Shown here: one piece after another, positions 41,172 to 48,600 of the stretch
How the letters are laid out: each line of letters starts with the position of its first letter
How positions within the stretch are numbered: the first letter of the stretch is position 1
From: JADCRZ01 sp031399065
GTDB lineage: Bacteria; Bacteroidota; Bacteroidia; Chitinophagales; Chitinophagaceae
Length of the DNA: 64,000 nt
Assembly (NCBI GenBank): GCA_031399065.1
Contig: JANNOM010000065.1
Coordinates: forward strand, 19,916-83,915
Direction of reading: 5' to 3'
The notes under the pieces: model-generated
What the model was told of the DNA's origin: nothing
What the model saw: the letters and a program-made list of their open reading frames with translations, nothing else
Database searches by the model: none
Program-made: the position numbers and the translations under genes

Positions 41172-43760
41172 TTATTTCATACAGCGAAATCCTATGGTCG
41201 CGGCCCTGTCCATACCCTCGAACATCAAAAAATATTTACCATGAAAATCAAGCGGCTGCCTGCCACCGGGTACTTTCGTACTGCTTAACGTTCCGCCGCC
41301 AAAATACCAGCGGGATGTTTTCAGCTTCCAGCTTTCGCAACCACCACGCAGGTTAACAAAGCGGTTATAGCCATCATTGCGTTCACTTTCATTCCACTCC
41401 CATACTTTATTGAAAACAAAGCCATCAATATGCGTTTCCGCTGCGGCCTGCCATTCCCACTCGGTGGGTAACCTCATGCCTGCCCATGCTGCATAAGCCC
41501 TTGCATCCTGCAGGGATATGTACACCACCGGGCTGTCTTTCAACTGCGGTGGACAATTGTTTCCCCTCCAGTGCTTCAGGTAATTATCGGCATTGACCGG
41601 TTTGTAATGGCTTGCTTCCATAAATATTTCAAACTCCCCGTTGGTAACCACACCTGCCATTATGCGGTAGCCGGGCAACTGCTCGCTGTGATAGTGAATC
41701 ATGATATAAGGATTGCCATTCTCATTCACAAATTTATACGTTGATTCTGTTGCCGCGTCCATATCGGGGTAGCAATCGCCTTCCCGTTGCGGATGTTTTA
41801 CAATAAAATGATAATTACCTTCCTTTACTGTTAACATTGCACTGCTGCTGTTTGCCTTTGTAATTGCTGCAACGGAAGGCGGCGATACTGCTTTCTTTAC
41901 GGATAAAAGTTTAGTGTATTGATCAGTATCTGGTAAAGCTGCTGCATCCTCCGCCTGCTGCTTTGCCAACAGGGAAAATACCGCCCGCGAAGGGATGTTC
42001 TTTAATGCCAGTATGCAACCGATGCGTTCTACATCAAGGCTTATTTTGCCGTTGACTATTTTAATTTTTTCACCGGTCCATATATCGTAATAAGCATTAA
42101 AATTTGTATCCGCATCAAAAGAAACGGTTCTCCCGGTTTGTGCTTTGTTCGCCACCACGTTCCATATTCGCATATTGCCGTTTTCCCAGGAAGATATATT
42201 GACATCCGGCAGGCTCGTAGGCAGGTAAGGCTTCCAGGAATCGGATGTGTACAGTCCGTAAAACTGCTGCCAGATAGCATTCATTTTCCGTATCGTACTC
42301 CTGTCTTTTGCATTCCATTTGTACATTACACCAAAAACATTTTCCCACACAATAACGCCCTGCCCGTTCAGCCAGGTAAAAGCAAGGTCATTCTGCCTGT
42401 CACGTGAAAAGCGATTGATGCGCAATTGCAGATGATCGGGTATAATCCATTTTAGCGCAAGCACCCCCTGGTTGTTGACAGGCTTCACCGTTTGCGCCCA
42501 GGAGGAAGTAACGGCATGAGGACCTTGTGCGCACTGCAACAGCGGGCTTAATTCGGGGCCAACGGTAACGCTCCTTTTATGTTTATCCAACTCCGGTTGA
42601 AATTCATAACCGTAGGTACCAACATCCATAAATAAACCATCGGCATCCGTTTTACCGATAATGGCGGGAAAGGTTTTAAAATCGGAAGTATCCGATTGCC
42701 GTGTGTCCACATCCCACGGGTTATAAATTAAGATGGCTTTTACGCCGTTTTTATGAAACTCCTTTACCACATTTGCCAATGCTTTTACACCTCCCTGGGG
42801 CATGTGATGAAAATAGTCGAATTGATTTCGTTCATCGATACCGATATTCGGATAAGTATGCCATATCATGACGGATTGAAAGCCGCCGAATTCTTTCTTC
42901 ATTTGGTCGCAATACGCTTTCACCTTGTATTCTGCCTTGCGGTAATCCCAAAAATCATTATCCCATATAAAAGCAAAGCCCATGATAAAATTTCGTTTCA
43001 GCCATTGCATTTCCGGGCGGTCGTATAGCTGCCTGTCTATCTTGGGAGATATGGGCTTTAACATGCCAGCCAGTTCATTAAAGCGTTTAACACGCGTCGG
43101 GTTAGAAACAAATACCAGGTTCAGTGCCCTTACATTTACCCGGGCAAGACTGCTATCAACCGTTTCTATTCGCACTACAGGCACTACTGCAAAGCTATCG
43201 GCATTAAATATTGGTGCGGTAGTTAGCGTACTGAAAGCCGCCATGGCTTTGTCTGCCAGGAAGTAGCTTTTTGCCGTAACAACTTTTCGTACGGGATTAG
43301 AAATCTCTTCCCCCAGGTATTTAAACTGGAAATCGATGAACACTTTTACCCCGCCTTCCTTCACATCCAGCTTACCATCCACCATTACTTTTTCTCCAGG
43401 TGCCAGCTTCATATCAAAAGCAACTTTGTTAAAGTTAATGGTCGTGTTTTTTGTCCTGTTAAAAATCAATTCAATAAAATAGGCAGCAGTATCATTGCTA
43501 TGCGCACGAACAAATAGCTGATAGTCCTTCAGTTTTTTATACCACCCGTTCCAATCCTCGCCGGGCTTTGGCGGGTTGATCACCGATTCACTGTGTTCCA
43601 GCGTTTCAGAATATTTCCAGTTGGTAGTACCATCATACATGTCGGCATTAATTACGTATTGTGAAAATGGCAGACGCAGCCAATTTTGATCCTGACCAGC
43701 CACCTTATTTCCCGGATGTATAAACAGCATCAAAAAAATTAATCGTATCAACCCTTTCAT
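41172..43760 (-). CDS. Barrel-type glycosidase-like protein fused to a C-terminal FGE-sulfatase (SUMF1) domain
   Basis: An 862-residue secreted protein (signal peptide to about residue 22, ending in KVAGQ). Residues about 25-250 form a beta-rich N-terminal domain. Residues about 260-560 are a barrel with glycosidase-like loops (FIMGFAFIWDNDFWDYRKAEY, SVMIWHTYPNIGIDER, DADGLFMDVGTYGYEF, NGQGVIVWENVFG). A linker and a formylglycine-generating-enzyme fold follow (residues about 640-862, PVVYISLQDARAYAAWAGMRLPTEWEWQAAAE, VNLRGGCESWK, ATIGFRCMK). The paired cysteines needed for FGE copper chemistry are not evident, so the domain probably binds sugars or folds as a module. No GH family is assigned. 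Confidence 0.72.
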   Translation of the reverse strand: MKGLIRLIFLMLFIHPGNKVAGQDQNWLRLPFSQYVINADMYDGTTNWKYSETLEHSESVINPPKPGEDWNGWYKKLKDYQLFVRAHSNDTAAYFIELIFNRTKNTTINFNKVAFDMKLAPGEKVMVDGKLDVKEGGVKVFIDFQFKYLGEEISNPVRKVVTAKSYFLADKAMAAFSTLTTAPIFNADSFAVVPVVRIETVDSSLARVNVRALNLVFVSNPTRVKRFNELAGMLKPISPKIDRQLYDRPEMQWLKRNFIMGFAFIWDNDFWDYRKAEYKVKAYCDQMKKEFGGFQSVMIWHTYPNIGIDERNQFDYFHHMPQGGVKALANVVKEFHKNGVKAILIYNPWDVDTRQSDTSDFKTFPAIIGKTDADGLFMDVGTYGYEFQPELDKHKRSVTVGPELSPLLQCAQGPHAVTSSWAQTVKPVNNQGVLALKWIIPDHLQLRINRFSRDRQNDLAFTWLNGQGVIVWENVFGVMYKWNAKDRSTIRKMNAIWQQFYGLYTSDSWKPYLPTSLPDVNISSWENGNMRIWNVVANKAQTGRTVSFDADTNFNAYYDIWTGEKIKIVNGKISLDVERIGCILALKNIPSRAVFSLLAKQQAEDAAALPDTDQYTKLLSVKKAVSPPSVAAITKANSSSAMLTVKEGNYHFIVKHPQREGDCYPDMDAATESTYKFVNENGNPYIMIHYHSEQLPGYRIMAGVVTNGEFEIFMEASHYKPVNADNYLKHWRGNNCPPQLKDSPVVYISLQDARAYAAWAGMRLPTEWEWQAAAETHIDGFVFNKVWEWNESERNDGYNRFVNLRGGCESWKLKTSRWYFGGGTLSSTKVPGGRQPLDFHGKYFLMFEGMDRAATIGFRCMK

Positions 43761-43801
43761 AATATCTTTTTTTCTTGATTAAAATATTCCTGTTATTATA
43801 T

Positions 43802-43963
43802 CTATTCTATATCCACTACACACCTGAAACCAATGGTTGAAATCCTGTCAAGCCCCGGCCACATGAACTTTTATTTCGCCGAATAATCCGGATTTTGAGG
43901 TCCGCCTGTTGAATAAAACCGGGAGCTTTTCGCAGCCCAGTCCCACAGATCATTATAATGAAT
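43802..43963 (-). pseudogene. Remnant of an FGE-sulfatase-domain protein
   Basis: Read on the minus strand, this gap encodes HYNDLWDWAAKSSRFYSTGG, PQNPDYSAK, a TAA stop at 43871-43873, then KFMWPGLDRISTIGFRCVVDIE and a final stop at 43802-43804. The end has the same GFRC signature as the fusion protein downstream (IGFRCMK). The beginning of the gene is gone. It is a decayed copy of a SUMF1-type domain. Nothing else is seen from 43761 to 44062. Confidence 0.6.
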
Positions 43964-44062
43964 ACTCACAGAATTTCTTCATTGTCGGTGGATTCCGCTA
44001 TTTTACTTTTATTCCTTTTTTCATTACTGCTTGTCTTGATTTACTATTTCCTGAATTTTAAA

Positions 44063-45007
44063 TTAGTTTATTAACCGTTGAACCTGTTGCTGCAAAAAAT
44101 GATTTACTTCATTTCTCGAATGATAAGAAGGCACCGTATCTGCACGGGTAACCGATAAGCCGCCGACTGCATTGGCGAACTGTATGGCGTCAGGAATGCT
44201 TTTACTTTCCGACAAAGCCACGGCAAGGCCCGCATTAAACCCATCACCTGCACCGGTAGTATCTACCACTTTCTTCATTTCAAATCCGGGGATAGCGATA
44301 GACATCGATTTATTGCACAGGAAGCTGCCCTTTTCACCCAGTGTTAGTACTATATTGGAACAGCCCAGCTTCAACAGTTTATGTGCAGCCTCTTCATCGG
44401 TTATAATACTTTCTTGCGGTAAACCTATACATACCCTGGCTTCCGTTTCATTAGGCGTAAGAAAGTCGATGAAAGAAAGATCGTAGCCGGTAAGATTTTG
44501 CGCGGGTGCAGGATTTAAAATGACGGTAGCCCCTTTTTCCTTTGCTTTTTTTGCTGCATACAACGCCGTTTCCAGCGGAATTTCCAATTGTAACAAAACG
44601 GTACTGGTATCTGAAATGATGCCTATTGCCGCATCAATATCTTCCTTACCAAATTCATGGATAGCACCGATATCGATGGTAATTATATTGTGCCCGTTAT
44701 CATCACAGATAATAAAGCCTGCGCCCGTCGGCAGCTGGTTACTTTCAAATACAAAACCGGCATCGATGTTTTCCTCCTTACAAAGCTGTTTAAAGGCTTC
44801 CCCAAAATTATCTTTCCCTACCCTGCCGACAAAGGAGGTATGTGCCCCCAGCCTGGCCGCCTGAACGGCCTGGTTAGAACCTTTGCCACCATGCACCTGC
44901 CTGAAATTCCGCGCCATCAGCGTTTCGCCAAGTACGGGCAGTCGCCTGGAGTTCATCACCAGTGCCACTAAATAACTGCCTATAACAACGATGTTTTTGT
45001 TTTTCAC
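44063..45007 (-). CDS. Ribokinase-like PfkB carbohydrate kinase
   Basis: A 314-residue kinase. The substrate motif GGKGSNQAVQAARLGA, NPAPAQN, and the ATP/catalytic motif DTTGAGDGFNAGLAVAL with the catalytic Asp are all in place. It is closest in pattern to ribokinases but could phosphorylate another sugar. The permease gene lies 40 bases upstream on the same strand, suggesting uptake and phosphorylation of one substrate. Confidence 0.9.
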   Translation of the reverse strand: MKNKNIVVIGSYLVALVMNSRRLPVLGETLMARNFRQVHGGKGSNQAVQAARLGAHTSFVGRVGKDNFGEAFKQLCKEENIDAGFVFESNQLPTGAGFIICDDNGHNIITIDIGAIHEFGKEDIDAAIGIISDTSTVLLQLEIPLETALYAAKKAKEKGATVILNPAPAQNLTGYDLSFIDFLTPNETEARVCIGLPQESIITDEEAAHKLLKLGCSNIVLTLGEKGSFLCNKSMSIAIPGFEMKKVVDTTGAGDGFNAGLAVALSESKSIPDAIQFANAVGGLSVTRADTVPSYHSRNEVNHFLQQQVQRLIN

Positions 45008-45047
45008 CTTTTATCCTTTTACCGAAAATAATTTTAAATAAAAACAG

Positions 45048-46046
45048 TCATAACAGGTTACAGATACCAATAACGATAATGGCCAGGAATATAATGGCCA
45101 TCCCCTGCCTAAGTTTTACTTTGGCCGGTAAAGAGGCTTCTTTCCATTCCGATTTTGCAATACCCCAAAGATTACCGGCAATAATAGATAAAGAAATGAA
45201 CAGGGGCCAGCCAATCACCGATCCCCATGCTCCTAACTTTATGGTACTGATACCATACAGGTAAAAGCTGCCGATCCACATAAATGCCATTACAACACCA
45301 AAAAAAGTATTTCTGCCGGTGTATTTCCTGAACAAAGAAAAACTTTTATTCTTCCTGAGTAAATATATAGTGTACGCCGCATTGGGAATAAAGCCCATGG
45401 TAAAAAACAATGCCCATACTGCATTGCCCGCCATAAATCCGGATGAATTTGCTTTTAAAGCTTCTCCTATCAGCGATTCACCAAAGGAAAAACCAATATT
45501 GGGCAGGCAGGATAAAACGCCCGCCGCAATGGCGATTAGAATGGCCGGTTTACCCGTTTTCGCCCCGGTTGCAGCGGACGACTCTTTAAGTACATGGGCT
45601 TTTGCGCAAAGTATAATTCCGTAGACAACTATCAAAGCACCCGCGACAATTGCCAGTCCCTTGAAGGTAAATACATCGCCGGAATGAAAAACAAACAGCG
45701 GGATCACTGCCCCGAAACTGGCGATCAGCCCCATGATGACCGGGTAACCGAGCGCCATACCCAACCTGTCCATCGCTATGCCGAACAGAACCGCACCGAG
45801 GCCCCAGGATAACCCGAATAATGCCAGCAAAAAAAGATCGCCTGCGGGCACTGCCATATATACAGAAAGAAGACCGGGTATAAATAAAAAGGCGAGTAGA
45901 AGATTAAGTAACACCATTCCGAGCAGCGAAAAGGATAACCAAGCATTTTCCCAGTTCCAATGGCGTGTCATCGTCATAGGCAAAATAAAACTACCCTGGA
46001 AGAAACCCGCCAGCAACAGTATCAGCCAACCAATCGTTATTTCCAT
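45048..46046 (-). CDS. RhaT-family sugar permease
   Basis: A 332-residue membrane protein with ten predicted helices. The order (TIGWLILLLAGFFQGSFILPMTMTRHWNWENAWL, LFGLSWGLGAVLFGIAMDRLGMALGYPVIMGL, SCLPNIGFSFGESLIGEA, GAWGSVIGWPLFISLSIIAGNLWGIAKSEW) matches L-rhamnose/proton symporters. The exact sugar is not known. It is flanked by a dioxygenase-type gene and the kinase, so it imports the substrate of that set. Confidence 0.85.
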   Translation of the reverse strand: MEITIGWLILLLAGFFQGSFILPMTMTRHWNWENAWLSFSLLGMVLLNLLLAFLFIPGLLSVYMAVPAGDLFLLALFGLSWGLGAVLFGIAMDRLGMALGYPVIMGLIASFGAVIPLFVFHSGDVFTFKGLAIVAGALIVVYGIILCAKAHVLKESSAATGAKTGKPAILIAIAAGVLSCLPNIGFSFGESLIGEALKANSSGFMAGNAVWALFFTMGFIPNAAYTIYLLRKNKSFSLFRKYTGRNTFFGVVMAFMWIGSFYLYGISTIKLGAWGSVIGWPLFISLSIIAGNLWGIAKSEWKEASLPAKVKLRQGMAIIFLAIIVIGICNLL

Positions 46047-46096
46047 GTTATCTCCATTATAGAGGCGTTAATGCATTGAATGATTAATTACATTGG

Positions 46097-46894
46097 CTAC
46101 GACGCCTTTTCAAAGTCGTCAACAGCTGTACGTGGTACTTTTACCAGTTCTTCATAGTTGCCGTATTCTCTTACCTTTTTATAAGGCTTATTGGTAACCG
46201 TATTATAAGAAGCAATAAAACTCCACCGGTCAAAATTGGACTGGTTACTGTCCGAGCGATGCAGCAGGTTACCATCGAATATCAGGGCATCGCCGGGCTG
46301 CATCTCGATATATTCCAGGTCGAATCGTTTAATTGCTTCCTGTATCTTTTCGTCGTCGGCCACGGTCTGATCATTAATACGATCGTGATTGATCCGGCCG
46401 ATCTTATGCGAACCCCTTAAAACCTGCAGGCAGCCGTTTTCCCTATTGGCGGTATCGATGGCCACGATGCAGCTGTTCATCGAAGGCAGCAGGCAGCCAT
46501 AGTTGTACCAGTATCCATAATCCTGGTGCCATTCCCAGGCACCGCCTTCCCTTGCATTTTTAAGGATCATTTTTGCACTATAAATATAAACGGGCTCACC
46601 AAAAAGAATTTCGATATTGTCGGTTATCCGCTCGTTCCTGGAGAACATGCCATAGATATCATCGCCCGGCCTGTCCCACATTTTCAGCTTTGTAAGGTTG
46701 CCGCTCTGATCGCCTTTCACCAGTATTTCGGTTTGTTGCATATCTTTTTCCGCAATGGATCGCAACTTCTGCGTTTCTGCTTTAGTGAATAACGATTTAA
46801 TAAGCAGGAAGCCACTTTCCCAATAGTCCTTTTTGTTATCTTCATTCAGCAAACGAAAGCCCGTGTGCTGAATGATTTCCTTTGCCTGTAACAT
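46097..46894 (-). CDS. Phytanoyl-CoA dioxygenase (PhyH) family Fe(II)/2-oxoglutarate oxygenase
   Basis: A 265-residue non-haem iron enzyme. The facial triad is visible: HxD in WEWHQDYGYWYNYG and the distal His in DGNLLHRSDSN, with the 2-oxoglutarate-binding Arg in DRWSFIASYN. The substrate in this catabolic setting is unknown; family members hydroxylate lipids and small molecules. The start overlaps the previous gene by 53 bases, a firm sign of co-translation. Confidence 0.88.
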   Translation of the reverse strand: MLQAKEIIQHTGFRLLNEDNKKDYWESGFLLIKSLFTKAETQKLRSIAEKDMQQTEILVKGDQSGNLTKLKMWDRPGDDIYGMFSRNERITDNIEILFGEPVYIYSAKMILKNAREGGAWEWHQDYGYWYNYGCLLPSMNSCIVAIDTANRENGCLQVLRGSHKIGRINHDRINDQTVADDEKIQEAIKRFDLEYIEMQPGDALIFDGNLLHRSDSNQSNFDRWSFIASYNTVTNKPYKKVREYGNYEELVKVPRTAVDDFEKAS

Positions 46895-47717
46895 GTTTGT
46901 TGGTATTTATAAGTTGACTGAATCTTTCTTTCTGCCGGTCATGCATCCAATCGCATATTTCCCAAAGGTCAGATACGGGTGTTCTGCTGAAAGGCAATGT
47001 ATGATGATAATCCGGTGGACCGAATTCCGGCGTTAGAGTGGATACATCTATTCCTTTTGCAAGCTGTGCCTGCCAGATGATATGCCACCAATCTTCATGA
47101 GCCTTAAGGTGCGTCGCAAACTCAGGCGCCCTGGGGTCTGATACCTGGGGGCCCTGCTCGTAGCCTACCCTGCAATGCAAGTGAATGCATCGTTCGGCGC
47201 AAAGCTCTATAATGGCAAGTTCCGAATCGATTATCCGTTCGCAAACGCAAACCCAGTGACTGAAATCGCAGCAAAGTTTCAGGTCGTGGAATGCAAGCAA
47301 AATATCTCTTGTATCCCAGGGATTGTAGGTAATTCTGCCGCGATGTATTTCGTGTGCAACGGGAACGCCGGTCTCCTTTTCATATTCGAGGGCACGGGTA
47401 ATAAATTCATATTTTTCATCGGTGCCCCAACTGTCTTTACCGCTCTGACTGTTAATAAGCAGGGGATTCAAAGGAAGGGAGGCTTGTATCAGTTGTTTAA
47501 AAGAAGCGATATGATCGTCCACGGTTTCCCCGGAGGTATGTATCTGAGAGATGAACTCGAAATCGTATGCGCTAAGTAATTCTCTGAAAGCACTATCGCC
47601 GGCTACTTTAATTCCCTTAAACTCGATACCGCGGTAACCTGCTTTTTCGATTAGGGGAAATACTTCTTTAAAGGGTTCGTTAATACCCCAAAGATGCCGG
47701 AACGTTTTTAGCTGCAT
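46842..47717 (-). CDS. Sugar phosphate isomerase/epimerase (xylose-isomerase-like TIM barrel)
   Basis: A 291-residue protein starting at the ATG at 47715-47717 (MQLKTFRHLWGI). It is a TIM barrel of the AP-endonuclease-2/xylose isomerase-like family (IEFKGIKVAG, EFISQIHTSGETVDDHI, VAHEIHRGRITYNPWD, CCDFSHWVCV, IHLHCRVGYEQGPQVSD). The Glu, Asp and His residues of these motifs form the metal site. It is the first gene of the operon with PhyH, permease and kinase, and the palindromes just upstream of its start probably control it. Confidence 0.85.
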   Translation of the reverse strand: MQLKTFRHLWGINEPFKEVFPLIEKAGYRGIEFKGIKVAGDSAFRELLSAYDFEFISQIHTSGETVDDHIASFKQLIQASLPLNPLLINSQSGKDSWGTDEKYEFITRALEYEKETGVPVAHEIHRGRITYNPWDTRDILLAFHDLKLCCDFSHWVCVCERIIDSELAIIELCAERCIHLHCRVGYEQGPQVSDPRAPEFATHLKAHEDWWHIIWQAQLAKGIDVSTLTPEFGPPDYHHTLPFSRTPVSDLWEICDWMHDRQKERFSQLINTNKHVTGKGNHSAHGLSFAE

Positions 47718-47722
47718 GGCAA

Positions 47723-47738
47723 ACTTATTATAATAAGT
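47723..47738. promoter_or_regulatory. 16-bp perfect palindrome directly upstream of the isomerase gene
   Basis: ACTTATTATAATAAGT is a perfect dyad that begins five bases before the start codon. Its core CTTATTATAATAAG is repeated at 47781. A bound protein here would block transcription or translation initiation. Confidence 0.65.
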
Positions 47739-47741
47739 CAA

Positions 47742-47758
47742 AAGTATACAAAATACTT
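47742..47758. promoter_or_regulatory. Short dyad AAGTAT/ATACTT between the palindromes
   Basis: AAGTAT at 47742-47747 pairs with ATACTT at 47753-47758. On the minus strand the stretch reads TTTGTATAAG-TAT-TTTGTATACTT, so it also contains two direct copies of TTTGTATA; these may belong to the promoter. Confidence 0.35.
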
Positions 47759-47780
47759 ATACAAACCTTTCTTTAATAAA

Positions 47781-47794
47781 CTTATTATAATAAG
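47781..47794. promoter_or_regulatory. Second copy of the 14-bp palindrome CTTATTATAATAAG
   Basis: It is identical in its 14-base core to the dyad at 47724-47737, with centres 57 bases apart. Two dyads flanking a promoter suggest a regulator binding both and looping the DNA. Confidence 0.6.
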
Positions 47795-47807
47795 CTGAAT
47801 AGGCGCA

Positions 47808-48587
47808 TTATTTTCTTTTTACAGAAAACATCCAGGGTAATAATTCCCTTTCGTTAAAAGCCGGGTCCCAGCTATTGTGGCCTGCTTCGGGGTATAGGGT
47901 AAACTTTACGTCTGCGCCTGCGTCTTTAAGTGCTTTTGCCATTATTTCGGAATTTACCGGAAGTACTGTATTGTCTTTCGCTCCGTGAAATATCCACCAT
48001 TTAACCTCTTTAACCGCCGGTGCGATAGCCGGGTCGGAACCACCGCAGATGGGAACGGCGGCGGCGAAAACAGATGGATTGCGGTAAACGATCTCGAACG
48101 TACCCATGCCTCCCATGGATAATCCGGCCGCATATACCTGGTTCGCTTTTATCTTATAGTCTTTTAATAAGTTATAAAGCAGTTCCTGCGCCAGTTTCAT
48201 TCCCAGCGAAGGTTCTCCGTCTGCGGTAAAAATAAAGGCCCTGTTGCCCTGGTCATCCTGCCGCCTTACATTGCTCCAGTAACTGGATGCCGGGCATTGA
48301 GGAAACACTACGATAGCCGGAAACTGTTTTCGGATATCTTCCCGTACCAGTACTTTGGCTACATGTATTAATTGTGATTCGTTATCGTTACCCCGTTCCC
48401 CGGCACCATGCAACACGAAGAGCAGCGGGTATTTTTTACCGGGCTTATAGTTCTCAGGGAGCAGGATGCGGTAAGGCAGTGTATCCGTTCCACTGATATG
48501 ATATTTTTTTTGATAGAGGGACAGGTCCTGCGCCTTCAGGCAGATACCGGATATCAGAAACGCTAGCAGGAATATCTGTTTTTTCAT
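47808..48587 (-). CDS. Secreted alpha/beta-hydrolase esterase
   Basis: A 259-residue enzyme; the ATG at 48585-48587 (MKKQIFLLAFLISGICLKAQ) gives a signal peptide. The catalytic triad is visible: Ser in AAGLSMGGMG, Asp in HGAKDNTV and His in YPEAGHNSWD, with LLFVLHGAGERG forming the oxyanion loop. It may deacylate a polysaccharide before hydrolysis. It is the last gene of the SusC/D run, 13 bases after the GH3 gene. Confidence 0.88.
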   Translation of the reverse strand: MKKQIFLLAFLISGICLKAQDLSLYQKKYHISGTDTLPYRILLPENYKPGKKYPLLFVLHGAGERGNDNESQLIHVAKVLVREDIRKQFPAIVVFPQCPASSYWSNVRRQDDQGNRAFIFTADGEPSLGMKLAQELLYNLLKDYKIKANQVYAAGLSMGGMGTFEIVYRNPSVFAAAVPICGGSDPAIAPAVKEVKWWIFHGAKDNTVLPVNSEIMAKALKDAGADVKFTLYPEAGHNSWDPAFNERELLPWMFSVKRK

Positions 48588-48600
48588 AACCATTGGCCAT

